Shown: positions 45,901 to 57,390, counted from the first letter of the stretch. The stretch is DNA of 64,000 nucleotides from Pelodera strongyloides (GCA_036852015.1 JAANDG010000372.1:62001-126000), one strand, 5' to 3'. The notes: a model not told the origin generated them from the sequence alone. Numbers and translations: made by a program.

Positions 45901-48223
45901 TTCCTAAATCAGATGTAAATAGAATCCTACTATCGCATAACCCTTACTTTGAGACTTTTTTGGTGCTTCGCCCATCTGACGCGATAATCAACTTCGGCGA
46001 GTAGTTTCTTCTTATTGTCAATATCTCTGCGCAGCTCTTCGACAATGTTTTTCGACGGAATCATCACCTATAATGTGTTGTGAAAAGCCTAGAAAATTTA
46101 TCCAGTATACGAATCTAGGAGGTCGTTAGCACGCTGGCTAGCTTAGGCTACATTGTGAATAATGCTATGATAGTGTAATTTACGCACGGTACCCAGTTCT
46201 CAGATATTGATTGCTCTAACCTTACCTTAATTTTAGCTAACAAAGTCCATAAAGCCTAAAAGACTACTCATATTACCGAAAATAAAATTCATAAAACTAC
46301 AAAACTCACTCATTACCAACGCTCTCTAAATGGCTACTTTCAAATTAGCGCCTGAAAAATACCTTAGTGTACTGCTCGACGAGTTTTGTAAAGTAGGGAA
46401 AGTTGCTGTGTTGTGGCTTGAGGAAATCAAACTGATAGTTCTTCATTTCTCTGTTAATCAGGTTGGTCATGAACTGGCGTCCATTGCGGGCCACAAACAT
46501 GGCCGTCAACTTGATCAGGTCCCTGAAAGTGGAAAGCGTGAAAAGCTTAGAATTAACCGAAACGTTTTCCATCCTTCCCTTCGAGTGTAGAAATTTTCAA
46601 AACTCAGCTCAAACATTCTCTTACATATCCCCACGCATACCCATTTATCTACGAACCTGCTCTTTTTTGTCTAATATTTCGCTTTACGTTTTTTATGTAT
46701 TTGTTTACTGTATTATTTTGCTTTTGTTCTTTTCAGAATAAAGTATTCAATATAAACACTAAACGTTCACAACTCGTATTCGTATATCACAGACCGAGCT
46801 AGAAAAAATCCCGTTTTTGTGTCTTCTCTTCCCTGTAAGTAGAAAATAACTAAAGGGGAAGGAGCAAAGGACCCTTACTCCGAGAGAAACGGTTTTACAA
46901 CACTTTTTTGTTCCCCCCGTTTCAGAAACCATTATAAAACTCACAAATCAAAAGAGTTAATGGTTGCCGGATCTGCCATAAACTCATACGACGGGGGAGG
47001 CTTTGTGGGTACGGCTTCCGCTTTCTTCACTGCTTCTTTCACAGCTTCGGGGAGTTGAGCAGTCGGTTTGGATGCAATTGTGGGCTCGCCCTTTCCCTCC
47101 GAAAGTTCTTTGACCTGAATCGGGTGTGTGAATAAGTACAGTATCGTTATGAAAAGTACAGTAACTTGTTTATGTGTTATATTTTTATTAATTGAATAAA
47201 GAGATATATATAAAAAGGGGGGGGGGGGGCCTCTTGGCGAGGAGTCTCGCGTTTTCAGTCGAAAAAAGTCGAACCATTTGGCGAACTCGTGGTGACCTTT
47301 TTTCTCGAAAACCGCCAAATGGCCAGGAAATAGAGTCACAGTGGTTGCCAACACTCACACTATTATTTATAATAAAGTACCTTGTGCTTATAGTAGGCAT
47401 TGTAAGGATCGGTAGCCGACAAGAATGAGAATCTCGGGTTGCTGGCCTCCTTCTCGCGAATTTTGTTCTCAAAGTCCAATCCGTTTCTAGCCACGAAGTT
47501 GGCCGTCTTATCGACAATAGCTGAAATACAAGTTTATCACTAAAGCGAAATAAAGGCCGGTTTTTGAAACACAACGTGGACAGCCGAACTCTTACGCATT
47601 TATGCTAATTTTCTCGAATTAAGCGCGATGTTTTATTCTAATTTGTGCTCATTTGCATAGGCCGCATAAGACGTACTAAGACGTGTTTCAAAATCCGACC
47701 GCAATATCGCTCTAATTTCCAATCATAACACTATACTATGTGGGTGGTAACGCAGTAGTCTAGAAGCTGTCTCAAGCAGCGCAGTCTGTATAGCACGTCC
47801 TAGTTTTCCTCTTAGAGTGCACAGATTCTGGGGTCAGGTCTCGGGTCGACGGGAATGTTCCGTTTGGGAGCTCATTCGTATGCAAATTTTTCCTCCAGCT
47901 AGTCGATAGTCGAGAAATTTGCATACAAAGGATTTCCCAAACGGAACGTTTCCGTCGACCCGAGAATACGGGCTAATATATCCATTGCGGTGGAAAAAGA
48001 ACAAATACTACCCCCAGAAACCCTATCCTGTAGTTCAGGCCGGAGACACAGAGGTCATATTCATACATAGTATATAATAAAACAAGAACTAAAACCAACT
48101 TCTAATATCCGGTGGCGGGTAGATCAGGCCAATGATCTTCTTTCCACTCATACTCGCTTCAGTGTTCATCGAGTCCTCCTCCCGGGTGGACACCACGGGA
48201 GGCGCATTCACAGTCGGAGGCAT
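39922..48223 (-). CDS. SF3A1: SF3A1, subunit 1 of splicing factor 3a (U2 snRNP)
   Basis: Part of the SF3a complex that joins U2 snRNP and helps recognise the branch site. Twenty phase-consistent exons give 761 residues (human about 793), in transcript order: 48100-48223, 47381-47520, 46945-47114, 46363-46522, 45948-46067, 45550-45655, 45134-45279, 44733-44878, 44265-44338, 44114-44207, 43613-43726, 42971-43085, 42573-42629, 42200-42307, 41520-41693, 41145-41227, 40907-40991, 40471-40569, 40130-40201 and 39922-40020. The first SURP module has IVDKTANFVARNG, the second KLTAMFVARNGRQF and NYQFDFLKPQHSNF. VDWHDFVVVQTVDF, LVSPLTGERIPKSKL and RRTDIFGV follow, then a proline-rich stretch. A C-terminal ubiquitin-like domain ends KERGGRK. 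The 44265 exon's start is set by phase. An acceptor lies 8 bases before the start codon. Confidence 0.95.
41041..41099 (+). repeat. CA microsatellite
   Basis: CACACACA runs with TCACACATATACACAC interruptions in an SF3A1 intron. Confidence 0.9.
41819..41975. repeat. Family A copy, right end broken
   Basis: TGAAAGCGAAATACCGGCC starts it. The right arm reads GTTTCAAAAACCGACTGGTA and then loses the TTTCGCTTTAA terminus. Confidence 0.85.
42793..42850 (-). pseudogene. Duplicated fragment of SF3A1 exon 12 in the downstream intron
   Basis: TTTCATAGGTCCGATGACAG and the next 35 bases align with CTTCATAGGTCTGATGGGAG and following bases at the donor end of exon 12 (about 42978-43032). The match is about 80 percent by eye. 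The fragment lacks a clear donor. Confidence 0.65.
43081..43240. repeat. 48-base tandem array carrying copies of an SF3A1 acceptor
   Basis: Units begin at 43081, 43129, 43177 and 43217. Read on the minus strand, the authentic exon 12 acceptor TTGTGTTCAG-GTTCGCC is echoed as TTGTGTTAAG-GTTCGCG, TTGTGTTAAG-GCTCGCG and TTGTGTTAGG-GTTCGCG. The array therefore appears to have grown from the splice junction itself. Confidence 0.85.
44514..44686. repeat. Foldback family B, complete copy
   Basis: TTAAAGTCGTATTGTACCTA on the left is mirrored by TAGGTACAATACTG on the right. The arms share CGCATATCCTATGCAAATTT with the 10290 copy. Confidence 0.85.
47540..47716. repeat. TTAA foldback, family A
   Basis: CTAAAGCGAAATAAAGGCCG to CGGTCGGATTTTGAAACACG (read on the minus strand). 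It sits about 20 bases upstream of the SF3A1 exon 2 acceptor, in transcript sense. Confidence 0.85.
47840..47965. repeat. Foldback in SF3A1 intron 1
   Basis: CTCGGGTCGACGGGAATGTT and TCCGTTTGGGA pair with TCCCAAACGGA and ACGTTTCCGTCGACCCGAG. The inner arms share GTATGCAAATTT. Confidence 0.9.
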
Positions 48224-48231
48224 GTTTAGGC

Positions 48232-48240
48232 CTGGAATCA
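48232..48240 (-). promoter_or_regulatory. 3' splice acceptor 8 bases before the SF3A1 start codon
   Basis: On the minus strand TTGATTCCAG is followed by eight bases and ATG. This fits spliced-leader addition or a short 5'UTR exon. Confidence 0.5.
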
Positions 48241-48537
48241 ATATTATTAATATGTAATATTTAATAATAAATAATACTAAACAGAAGGTATTCACGAAAC
48301 TGAATTGTCACAAAAAAAGTAGCAAGGAATAGATCAAACTTCTGCATCAGTCGTGCAGAGCACGCTTTGCATAAAAAAACAGTATCACTTTCTTCGCCCT
48401 ACAAGTATATATCTCATAGGCAATATGTAAAATAACAAATTTCCATAAAGCCCAACACAATGGCAAGACAGTGAGTGCATAAAGTTCTAATGTTCAAATA
48501 TACACAGGGATCATCGACCCACAGACAAAAAAATCAA

Positions 48538-48578
<41 letters not shown>

Positions 48579-48774
48579 TTGAACGCATAATTTGAAACAA
48601 AATTTTTATTCCACATACGAGATCCAATGCAAAAAAATACCCGTAAAGCCAAACAAACATGAATGTTCGTACAAAAATAAACGTTGAACTATTCACAAGA
48701 ATGTAAACAAGAATTACTGTATGTATACTAAAAATTATTTTGCGAAAACTAGCTGCAGACCCAACAAGATGTTA

Positions 48775-49058
48775 TAGAGCTTTTAAGTGCACGTTCGCGA
48801 ACGTGGAAAGTGCGAAAGTGTAATTCAAGTGCACGTTCGCGTTCCATATATAAGCGGATTTTGAAACTCGCTACAGTATGAGCGCAAATAAAAGTCTCAG
48901 CACGGAGACACAAAATGTCACAAAATGCACCAATTTTTAGTTGAGTATGTAGGTGCGCACCGGTTTTGCACCGTGCTTTACATGGAATTCGGCGAACGTG
49001 CACTTGAATTACACTTTCGCACTTTCCACGTTCACGAACGTGCACTTAAAAGCTCTAT
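48775..49058. repeat. Foldback with repeated GTGCACGTTCG words
   Basis: The left arm TAGAGCTTTTAAGTGCACGT is mirrored by ACGTGCACTTAAAAGCTCTA. Each arm carries GTGCACGTTCG words twice, about 50 bases apart, and AAGTGCGAAAGTGTAATTC. The arms are about 70 bases long. Confidence 0.92.
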
Positions 49059-49376
49059 TAAACAACGGTTATGGTCTTTCAATTGCTCGAGGACATCTAT
49101 TACTTTCATGCAAAGAAAGAAAATTATGCAAACTTAAAACTAACAAAACCATCGCACAATACACACTCGAAGAAGTTCAGCCGTTCAGTACTCGAAGTAC
49201 ATACTTATTACAAAAAGTAAATAATTCACGAAGTTCTCGTAAGGTCATCGATGAAAGGGATATTCTAGGCAACTTTACGAAAGGGCATCTTACTGAACAC
49301 ATCCTCATTATCAAAATTGCCTAGTCGGTGCAGAAAGGTGCCGTATGTGCCCATTACCGTACCACTCCGTCTCCCT

Positions 49377-51459
49377 TTAATCAAGCGTAAATATTCTACT
49401 TGCCACATCGTCGCACATCCAACCAAATGATTCCAATAAATTCTGGCCATTAAATGCCGAGGTTGGGTATATCCTCCAGTGATGAGTTTTGATCGAATCG
49501 AGTTGCAGCAACTAAAACTTTCATTCCTCTAGAAAAATAATAAGATGTCAATAGAAATAAACATAACACAAATAGACAGTATATTCAAAATTCAATTTTA
49601 GCATTAATCTATATCTATGAAAAAATAATGAATGGGTTGGACGAGCGGGAATAGAAATTGCTCAAACCATACCACAGAAAAACCGTCGTTGGCCCATCAC
49701 CAAATGGGTTTTTACCGAAAAAACCATCTCTTAACTGGTTTGTAACCATGTGGTGACCATCTCATGAAGGTTTTCGATGAAACTTGGTCGCGAGTTGATC
49801 ACCAAATGGCAGGCCCATGAAAAAACACCGTACCCAAATGGGTTCACCCAGTTCCTATGACCGCGCTCACTACTACTCCCAATATTTCCTCGAGAATAAA
49901 CATGAATCTGCAAAACATCACGTGGCTAAAAAAACGCCAACCTTTGAGATATCTTCAGAAGACATAGCCGACGGCAAATCTTGTTTGTTGGCCAAGACAA
50001 GTAGAGAAGCGCCACACAATCGCTCTTCGGCCAGAAGCCCCTAAATAGTTATTATATATTTTTGATAATGATTCTTTTTTGTCACTACAACAAATTATAC
50101 ATCACAATCACAAATCACACTGCCACAAGAAAGATCCCGGTCATGAATCAATGGTTAAATCCGGATTAGTTTAGACAATCTTAGGAGGCTACCAAAAATC
50201 TATGCTCCACATCACGATGCATTACGTTTCGATACTAACTAAACTAAACATGCTGCTCCGATTTATGTAATGGACTTCGGTCCTATGTTAAATCCATGCA
50301 CAATCAACTACAGTAGTCCGACAATTACTACTATAACGCAAAAATAGCTCACCTTTAGTTGTTCCGCGCATTGCATTAAACGTTCTCTGTCTCCGGAATC
50401 CACTACCCAAACCAAAGCATCGGTCTAAAACACAAAAATTATAAATTGAGAAGCCTAATTACAGCCCGAGACTAACACTTTTAAGGGTCATACATTGCGC
50501 ACCAATTCGAACTCGATTAAAGAGGAGTACCGGCCGGTTTTTGAAATGCATCGTGGACAACTGAATTCTCACGTATTTATGCTAATTTGCTCGAATTTAG
50601 CTCGATTTGTTATTATAATTTACGCCCATTTGCATAGACTGCATAAGAATTCTGGCGTACTGTTTCAAAAACCTACCGGTATTTCGCTTTAATGCCTTGA
50701 GCTTTTCTGAAGGTGAAATAACATCCTCCAAAGTAAACGACAACGAACTCGAATGCGCCCTCATAAGACTTTCGCAACAAGGCTCACCAAAGTGATAGTG
50801 ACAAGGATAAAGAACAAAAGAACGAATAAATAAAGACATTAAAATAACATTTCTAGACAAAAACAACACCAAAACTACAAAGGAAAAAATCAATACGACA
50901 AGTAAAATTAAGAAAACCCTCACCTGTTCAAAATAATTCCTCCAGTAGGATCTGAGGCTCGCTTGACCACCCACATCCCACAAGTTCAACAGGCATCCGC
51001 GAAACTCCACCGTTTTAATGTTGAAGCCTGTAATTTAGATTTCAAATACGCCCTAAATACCTAAATTCCCTATTGATCACGGTATGGCGTAATATTAAAT
51101 TGCATTCGGAACCCCAGTCTCAAAGTAACTTTTCTCAAAAATTCCCGTATCTCGCACGCGCCCTCACCCTCACCTAGTGCAAACTACTCACAACTATGTG
51201 ACTATAACTTTACATGTTCAAAAACTGACCAACGATTTGAGCGGCCAAATAATCGTACAATAAAACGCGAAACCAATCACACTTATAAAAAGATAATTCA
51301 AAAACTCCACTCACCCAATGTTGGTTCAATATTTCCCAGCTCTTCACCAATCAATTTCTTCATAAGGGTCGTCTTCCCAGCATTATCAAGTCCAAGGATC
51401 AGAACACGCATCTCGCGTTCCTTTGCACGCTGCTTTCGGAGAATTGTCAGCAGACCCAT
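49377..51459 (-). CDS. ARL2: ARL2 small GTPase
   Basis: ARF-like GTPase that works with tubulin-folding cofactors (TBCD) and regulates microtubules and mitochondria. Five exons, 51315-51459, 50924-51027, 50353-50424, 49942-50040 and 49377-49511, join in phase to 184 residues, the same length as human ARL2. MGLLTILRK is the ARL2 N-terminus and lacks the Gly2-Asn type typical of strongly myristoylated ARFs. GLDNAGKTT is the P-loop, [17 protein letters not shown] the switch II/G3 region with the ARL2-specific RSYWRNYF, and NKQD the G4 motif. The ending [10 protein letters not shown] matches the family's DISSRIFT. TTTATTTCAG stands directly before the start codon. Confidence 0.96.
49694..49858 (+). 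repeat. Dispersed repeat G, copy 2
   Basis: Same order of shared words as 15523-15708, including GGTTTTCGATGAAACTTGG and GGCCCATGAAAAAAC. It lies in ARL2 intron 4. Confidence 0.75.
50517..50692. repeat. TTAA foldback, family A
   Basis: TTAAAGAGGAGTACCGGCC to CCTACCGGTATTTCGCTTTAA-type end; interior TGGACAACTGAATTCTCACG is shared with the copy at 61885. Confidence 0.88.
50746..50848. repeat. 102-base segment shared with an eIF3g intron
   Basis: From AACTCGAATGCGCCCTCATA through CAAGGCTCACCAAAGTGATA to GACATTAAAATAA this is almost identical to 54910-55012. It starts with the AGGGCGC-type foldback end. It lies in ARL2 intron 2. Confidence 0.9.
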
Positions 51460-51470
51460 CTGAAATAAAG
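51460..51470 (-). promoter_or_regulatory. 3' splice acceptor abutting the ARL2 start codon
   Basis: TTTATTTCAG immediately precedes ATG on the minus strand, with no base between. Confidence 0.6.
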
Positions 51471-52220
51471 CATAAACAATAAGTTAATAAGTATTGTTAA
51501 AATATCCTTAACTTATTAGACTAAGAGGTAAGGTTATACTATACATATACTTAAGTATGCTCACTAAACTTTAACTTGTTACATATAAGACAATTAAATT
51601 ACACTACACATATCTATACGTACTAACTTCTTTACTACACGAAAAGTTAATTATACATAAGATAACCAAAAGTATACAAGTGCACAAAAACACCTTCAAT
51701 CTCAATTCAATAAAATGACAAAGTTTAATAAAATAGAGTTTAATAACAACAGTATAGCAAAGAAAAACAAGCTAACCACAACAGATAGGAACCTTTAACA
51801 AAGAACATTCATAATCATAAAATTCTGATTCTGCGCCACAAAACACCGAAAAACTGTAGGAATAGGGATGAACGAATACTGTTCAGACTTATTGTCCCAT
51901 CTCGTGAAAAAGAATATATTACTAATAAAATGTCATCACCTACGTTAGAAACACTCAGTATAAGAAACAAATAGACAAAAAAGGAATTGAAAAGGTGCTC
52001 CACAACACACGCGACCATCCTCGCTTAGTTGTTGGGCCTAAAAATTATCCATAAATTTCATTTTGCAGCAAAAATGTAATCGAAAATTCAAAAATAGAGT
52101 AAATCTGATGACCCTTTATGTTCCTGCTTTTGCGCTGTTTACAATTACACAGTAATAAATATTACATTTCATCCAAAACTATTTCGCTTTCCAATCAAAT
52201 CCGAATTAGCATAATTTGCA
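51471..52220. other. Spacer between eIF3g and ARL2
   Basis: AT-rich sequence of about 750 bases. I see no gene or clear repeat in it. Confidence 0.6.
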
Positions 52221-55200
52221 TTATTCAACTAACCTGGTCCACTCGACACGGATCACCATGTAGTAGAGTTTGTATGCGTTCAGCATCTCGATCGCTCTTT
52301 CGGCGTCTTGCCGAAGTTCGTACGTGACGAACGCAAAGCCTTTGGGCACGTTCGTGTTCTTGTCACGAGCAATGTAGACACGCTATAATAAGTAATCGAT
52401 GCACTTATAAGTAACATTGCCCTCACTCAACCATGGATGTTAGACATAGATCAAAGACTGAAATATCAGTGATTTCTTGCTCAATTTAGTAAAAGTTCTA
52501 AATATGTATTTAAAAATCAAATCATGATGTATCAAATCTACATTATTCTAAAAAATGTAAAAAGGCAACTTAAACTTTAGATATGGTTGAGTGAATAAAC
52601 AACTCTCTCGAGGCCTGTTCCTGTGCTAGCCTAGCCGCACGTTCAACTCTTGCCAAAGTAGTCACAACGAAAGATTAAACTTGATAAACTAATGCAAAAG
52701 GTTAAAATTTACCTGGACGCGTCCAATCGAGGAGAATAGGTCGCGCAGTTCGGCCTCCTCGACTTCCTGGGGAAGATTGGTGACCCGGCACGTGTTCTCA
52801 TCGGAGCTGCAACAACAAATGTTGTTTCAGAATAATATACAATACACTACATAACATCGTTCGACAAATGGTGAAAATAAAGAAACAACGACCATTATCA
52901 CGATCGTGTAGTCAAAGATGGACATAAATCCCGGGCGAATGCTATCAGCAATGCTTAATACTGCAAACCAGATTACACGAGATGTTATCGATGTGCCGTT
53001 AAAACGGGCAAGAGAGAGATTGTCTAAGATTGGCACACATCCTTATCGAAGCCATTTTCACATTTGAGTGAAACATAGCCGCTTCTTTGTAATACATTTT
53101 GTCCCACTCCCAAGTTGAAGATGTTCCGGAAATTAAACAAACCTCCAATATACCCCTCAAACACTACAGTTCAGGTTCAGGATACTACTCAACTATAGAT
53201 TTCTGAATACTTTTCATTTAAAATTAAACACCAACCGTCTGTTATCAAGTCCAACAGCACCGCCGGGGCCACCGCGCATACCCGGTGCCATGTAACGGCC
53301 GGGCATGCCCGGTCTGGCAGCGTTAGCCGCTTCGGTAGCAGCCTCTGCCGCCTCTTCCTCCACCTTGTACATTTCCTGAAAGATTTATTTATACGCATTG
53401 AGCCATAACTATCTGTACGAATCTTATTAACCATAGACGTTCGTTCATCACAGTCCAACTTTTACGGTACCAATCAATAAAAAAAATACAACTTCACTTG
53501 AATGCCAAAAAAAAATTAAAAGGCTTCAAAATCAGCGCTGATTCTATTAGCACAATTAATAAATAATATACACACTGCTACAAAGGTTGACCAACCCCTA
53601 AAAATCGTCTTAATCCCACAGAAAAGAATAACGGGGTTTGCAAGTATGCTGAAAATTTACCGTATCTTGGAAATACACGAGAATATTTTTTAATTTTTCA
53701 TATAATATATGCAGGTTTCGTGCAGAAATACGGTTAGTATTGACAGAATCACTGAATCACACCGATTTTTTGGGATACTTGTAAACCCCACAGTGGAAAT
53801 AAAGCATACCTTGTACGGGCAGTTGGTCGACCAATGGTCGTTGCCCTTGCAGTAACGGCAATGTTCTCTCGATGTTGCTTTGGCCTTAAACAAAAGCAAT
53901 TCAAAAATTAAGTTGAGGAATTGAGGGCATAAATTCCGTGCGTAAATGAACGTAGTTTCTTTAGCTTAGTGATAGACCGTTTCAACAAAACACCATGCTT
54001 CGGTTAAATATGTAATTTTTTAATTGCTTCCGGAGGTGGTTCGTGCGTGAGGACGGACCAACACAGTATTCCTCCCTACGACACGTACAAATGCAAATAA
54101 GGACGTAAATCGCATGTACCAAGAAAGAGGAGATCCTCTCTTTAGCTTTTTACATTCAAATAATAAAGTTGCGTAAAATTACGCATCAACCATCTCAGGA
54201 TTGGCTTTGACCATCTCCGGAGGCGAATGCAAATATATAGATTTGGGTGAAACATAACAGTGGTATTTTACGGTTCGCCTCTCAACTAAGCGACCATCTC
54301 CGAAATTACGCACGGAAATTATACCCTGCCAGTACAGAGGCACATAGGTAGTCTGGCGTGTGCGCGTGTCTTTCCCAGATATACATTAAAAAAACATAAC
54401 ATGCAACAAATTAACAAACCTGTTGCTTCTCCTCTTGCACTTCCAAAATCTGTTCTCCGGCTCTGTTTCTAACAAACTGCATATCAACCTGTTCAGCCAC
54501 ATATGTTGTAGACACCTGTAAAGGAAGTACGTAAAGAAATATAAACAATATGCAAATACGAAAGACCTAATTTATCCTTTATCAACCTCACCCGGTTAAA
54601 TGAATGAATGAAAGAATGAGCAAACTCAAATTTGCATGGTAGTTGTGAAAATTCACATCTTTGTTGGTCTTTGCTTGACGACTTGAATGTCCTCCTACTG
54701 TATGACTAGGTGACTGGACAAACAATCAGGGCGCCTTCGAGTTAGGCAAAATGCATAAATTGTTGCATAGATTGTTGACAAATAAGAGGGCCCAGGAAAA
54801 AATATTTTCAAGATTCTGCTCTCATATGAGCGGGATATTTCACAGCGCGTTAGCACTGGCAAACAGTGAACCCGAACTGATTATTTCGCGAAATGTATGC
54901 ATTTTGCACAACTCGAATGCGCCCTCACAAGACTTTCGCAACAAGGCTCACCAAAGTGATAGTGACAAGGATAAAGAACAAAAGAACGAATAAATAAAGA
55001 CATTAAAATAATAAAAATAACCTGAGGTCCGGAAGGTTCTCCGGTGCACTGTCCAAACTTGGCCCACTTCTTTCTGTCTGCCACTACTCTTGGCACTTTC
55101 TTGGTGACGATTTTGAATTGGGTAACAACCTTAATAGGGAAGATGAATACAATATTCATTGGTGCAGATATACAGTGGAACAGTGCAGGGATCTACACCC

Positions 55201-56368
55201 GTTTCCAAAAGAACTGGTTTCATACCGCTAACAACGGCAATTAAATACTCCACATTGAAAACAATGACAGATGAACCCTAATTTTAGGAAAACAAGAATG
55301 CGCATTAACTCCTGATCAATACTGACACGAAGTGGAGTAAAAAGCTCAAATCTGTAATAATAAACGAAAAATTAAAGCACCTTGTACTTGACTCCATCTT
55401 CGACGACGCTTTGAGTGACGGTTTTAACGCCATCTTTCACCGATTCGCTTCGAGCTAAACCTAACGTATGATAATTAACATCGGCACACAACGCATATTC
55501 AATCAACTTTTACGACGAAAACTTCGATACGAAGTGAACTAAACTCAGGCATTCTGCTTAGGTTAGTGATATAAATACACAAATGAAGAACAAGGCGTGG
55601 TTTATGAAAAGTATCCCGGACAACTGTTTTACATAAATTCCGGAAATTTGCACATAAAACACTGGAATGCAGTTGCCAGTATACAAATTCACAAAACGAG
55701 TGTCATACCGCTTTAAATCGGTAAAATTGAAGAATACTACCCAAATTTGAAATATACTACCCCACTTGTTTGGTAGCATTTTGTAAAGTGCAAAATATAC
55801 CCCGCCAGCACCACTGAATTATACAACCCATTTTGATATTTTATCACCCAAACCCCATACAATGGGGTAGTAAATTGTAAAAAAGGGGTAATGTTCTTCA
55901 ATGTTGGGGTAACGTTGGTAGTATATTCATATGGATATCACTACCCCACACGAAGGGGAGTAGTATTTTGTAAAAGGGGGGTAGTATTTTGTATCGGGTA
56001 GCATTCTTCAATCCATTGGGTAGTATTCTTCAATTCTACCCATTAAGTCTTCAGCGCTGCACGTCCCAGAAGCATGAAGCGCCCAAGATTTAAAGAAACT
56101 TCATTTCCATAAAAATAAAAAAGCATGTAAAATATCACTCACTCTCTTGCTCTACTGTCTCGGCCCAACTGCCGATTCCATCCGAAGGAGCAGGAAGTCT
56201 ACAAGTAGAAACAGTACACTACAAAAATACACCGAAACATAAAGTTAGCAATCAATATATTAAATATTCCTTCCTACATTTTCATACATAAATCAATTTT
56301 TTCAAATAGAGATAACTGTTTTGTTAAAATAAAAAGCATAAATCGTAAACTTACACAGCTGCTGACAT
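52221..56368 (-). CDS. EIF3G: eIF3 subunit G
   Basis: RNA-binding subunit of translation initiation factor 3. Nine exons join in phase to 272 residues: 56355-56368, 56143-56198, 55381-55454, 55022-55129, 54420-54515, 53810-53884, 53236-53375, 52713-52806 and 52221-52382. The eIF3g N-terminal domain includes SWAETVEQE, FKIVTKKVPRVVADRKKW and KFGQCTGEPSGP. The CCHC zinc knuckle is CRYCKGNDHWSTNC. The C-terminal RRM has CRVTNLPQE (RNP2) and KGFAFVTY (RNP1). A glycine/methionine-rich linker (RPGMPGRYMAPGMRGG) lies before the RRM. The first exon has only 14 coding bases. The protein is shorter than human eIF3g (320), mainly through a shorter N-terminal linker. Confidence 0.95.
54728..54925. repeat. 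Foldback with AGGGCGC ends in eIF3g intron 4
   Basis: AGGGCGCCTTCGAGTTAGGC and AAAATGCATAAAT pair with GTATGCATTTTG and CAACTCGAATGCGCCCT. Confidence 0.8.
54910..55012. repeat. 102-base segment shared with an ARL2 intron
   Basis: Nearly identical to 50746-50848. It overlaps the right end of the foldback at 54728 and ends 10 bases from the donor side of eIF3g exon 4. Confidence 0.9.
55726..56035. repeat. Foldback with GAAGAATACTACCC ends in eIF3g intron 2
   Basis: ATTGAAGAATACTACCCAAA is mirrored by TTGGGTAGTATTCTTCAATT. Internal TACTACCCC and GGGGTAGTA words repeat several times. A family A' end (GTCATACCGCTTTAAA) lies just left of it, near 55702. Confidence 0.85.
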
Positions 56369-56386
56369 TTGTAATTTTCTTATTAC

Positions 56387-56396
56387 CTAAATGTAA
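56387..56396 (-). promoter_or_regulatory. 3' splice acceptor 18 bases before the eIF3g start codon
   Basis: On the minus strand TTACATTTAG is followed by 18 bases and ATG, another candidate spliced-leader site. Confidence 0.45.
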
Positions 56397-57005
56397 AGCA
56401 CAATTAAGTTCGCGTTAGACCAACGACAACATACAAAAGGCGTAAAAGAAGGAAACAAACTACGTACTATGTAAACAAAAGAACAAAGTAGAAACGCTCT
56501 AGAAGCACAAAACTGAAGCACTTTAAAAGATGTAAAGGATTTGTACTTTGTTCTTGATGAATATTATACTCTTTAGGATGCGTTTAGCGTGTTACGGAAA
56601 CCATCCAGAATAAACCACAAGTAATTAGCACCAGTCATTTTTGGAAAATCGATATGCTTGACTTCCAAGTGCACAAAATGGTTCTTCTAAGTCACGTAAA
56701 CAATGGTCCGAGTCTCACAACGTCTTGGACTCGCGGTAACGTCGCCAACTTATCACAAACAAAGAAAATGAACAGCAATATCAAACAGAATGAATGGAAC
56801 ACAAACTGAACAGAACGCAACGGAACACAAAATAACATCATCGCATTTGGCCGAGGTCGCGCGCTTCCTCCGAAAAAATGGAACATTTTCTGGATTGGAG
56901 AAAGAGTACGCAAAATCCGCAATGACGTTTTAAAACAAACAGAAAATCGTCGATTTTTGCTTTTTATTAATAACTAGTAATTAATATACAACAGGTAAAT
57001 ATTAA

Positions 57006-57390
57006 TTAAGGCGTATATAAAAGAGTTTGATAACAACTTAAAACGTTAATAACGGCAAAAAAAGTAACACTTGCGCCTGGAGGATAAAACCGTGCACAAC
57101 CTTCGCCAGAATCTCGCAAGAAGAGTCTGGCCATAATAGAACAAAGTCGCCGATCAATTCGATCCCAGATCGAATCGTCTGCATTGTCATCAGCAGGTGT
57201 TTTAATGCATAGCCCTCCTAAGATTGTGATAGCCTTTTCCAGAAAGAGGTGCTTTGATTGAACGCTGTATTCCACTACCATACGCATACGAATGTTGGCT
57301 ATCCTCTTACAGATGGACTTACTTTTTTGGACGGCCGAATGACAGGTATTTGATGATAGGGTCGCGCGGTGAAGATTTTTTATATTGCAT
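57006..57390 (-). CDS. Hypothetical small protein, two exons
   Basis: Exon 57323-57390 begins with an ATG 16 bases after a TCTTTAG acceptor and encodes MQYKKSSPRDPIIKYLSFGR. Its GTAAGT donor joins in phase to 57006-57264 through a short intron ending TACAG, giving 108 residues. The second exon includes HLFLEKAITILGGLC and DDSIWDRIDRRLCSIMARLF and ends in an in-frame TAA. I recognise no family. Its orientation and acceptor match the eIF3g-ARL2-SF3A1 series, which supports it, but the intron of about 58 bases is shorter than its neighbours. It may be chance. Confidence 0.3.

Larger units (their letters stand above)
48224..49376. other. Spacer between ARL2 and SF3A1
   Basis: Contains a run of about 36 A bases (48539-48574) and the foldback at 48775-49058. 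No gene is recognised. Confidence 0.65.
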
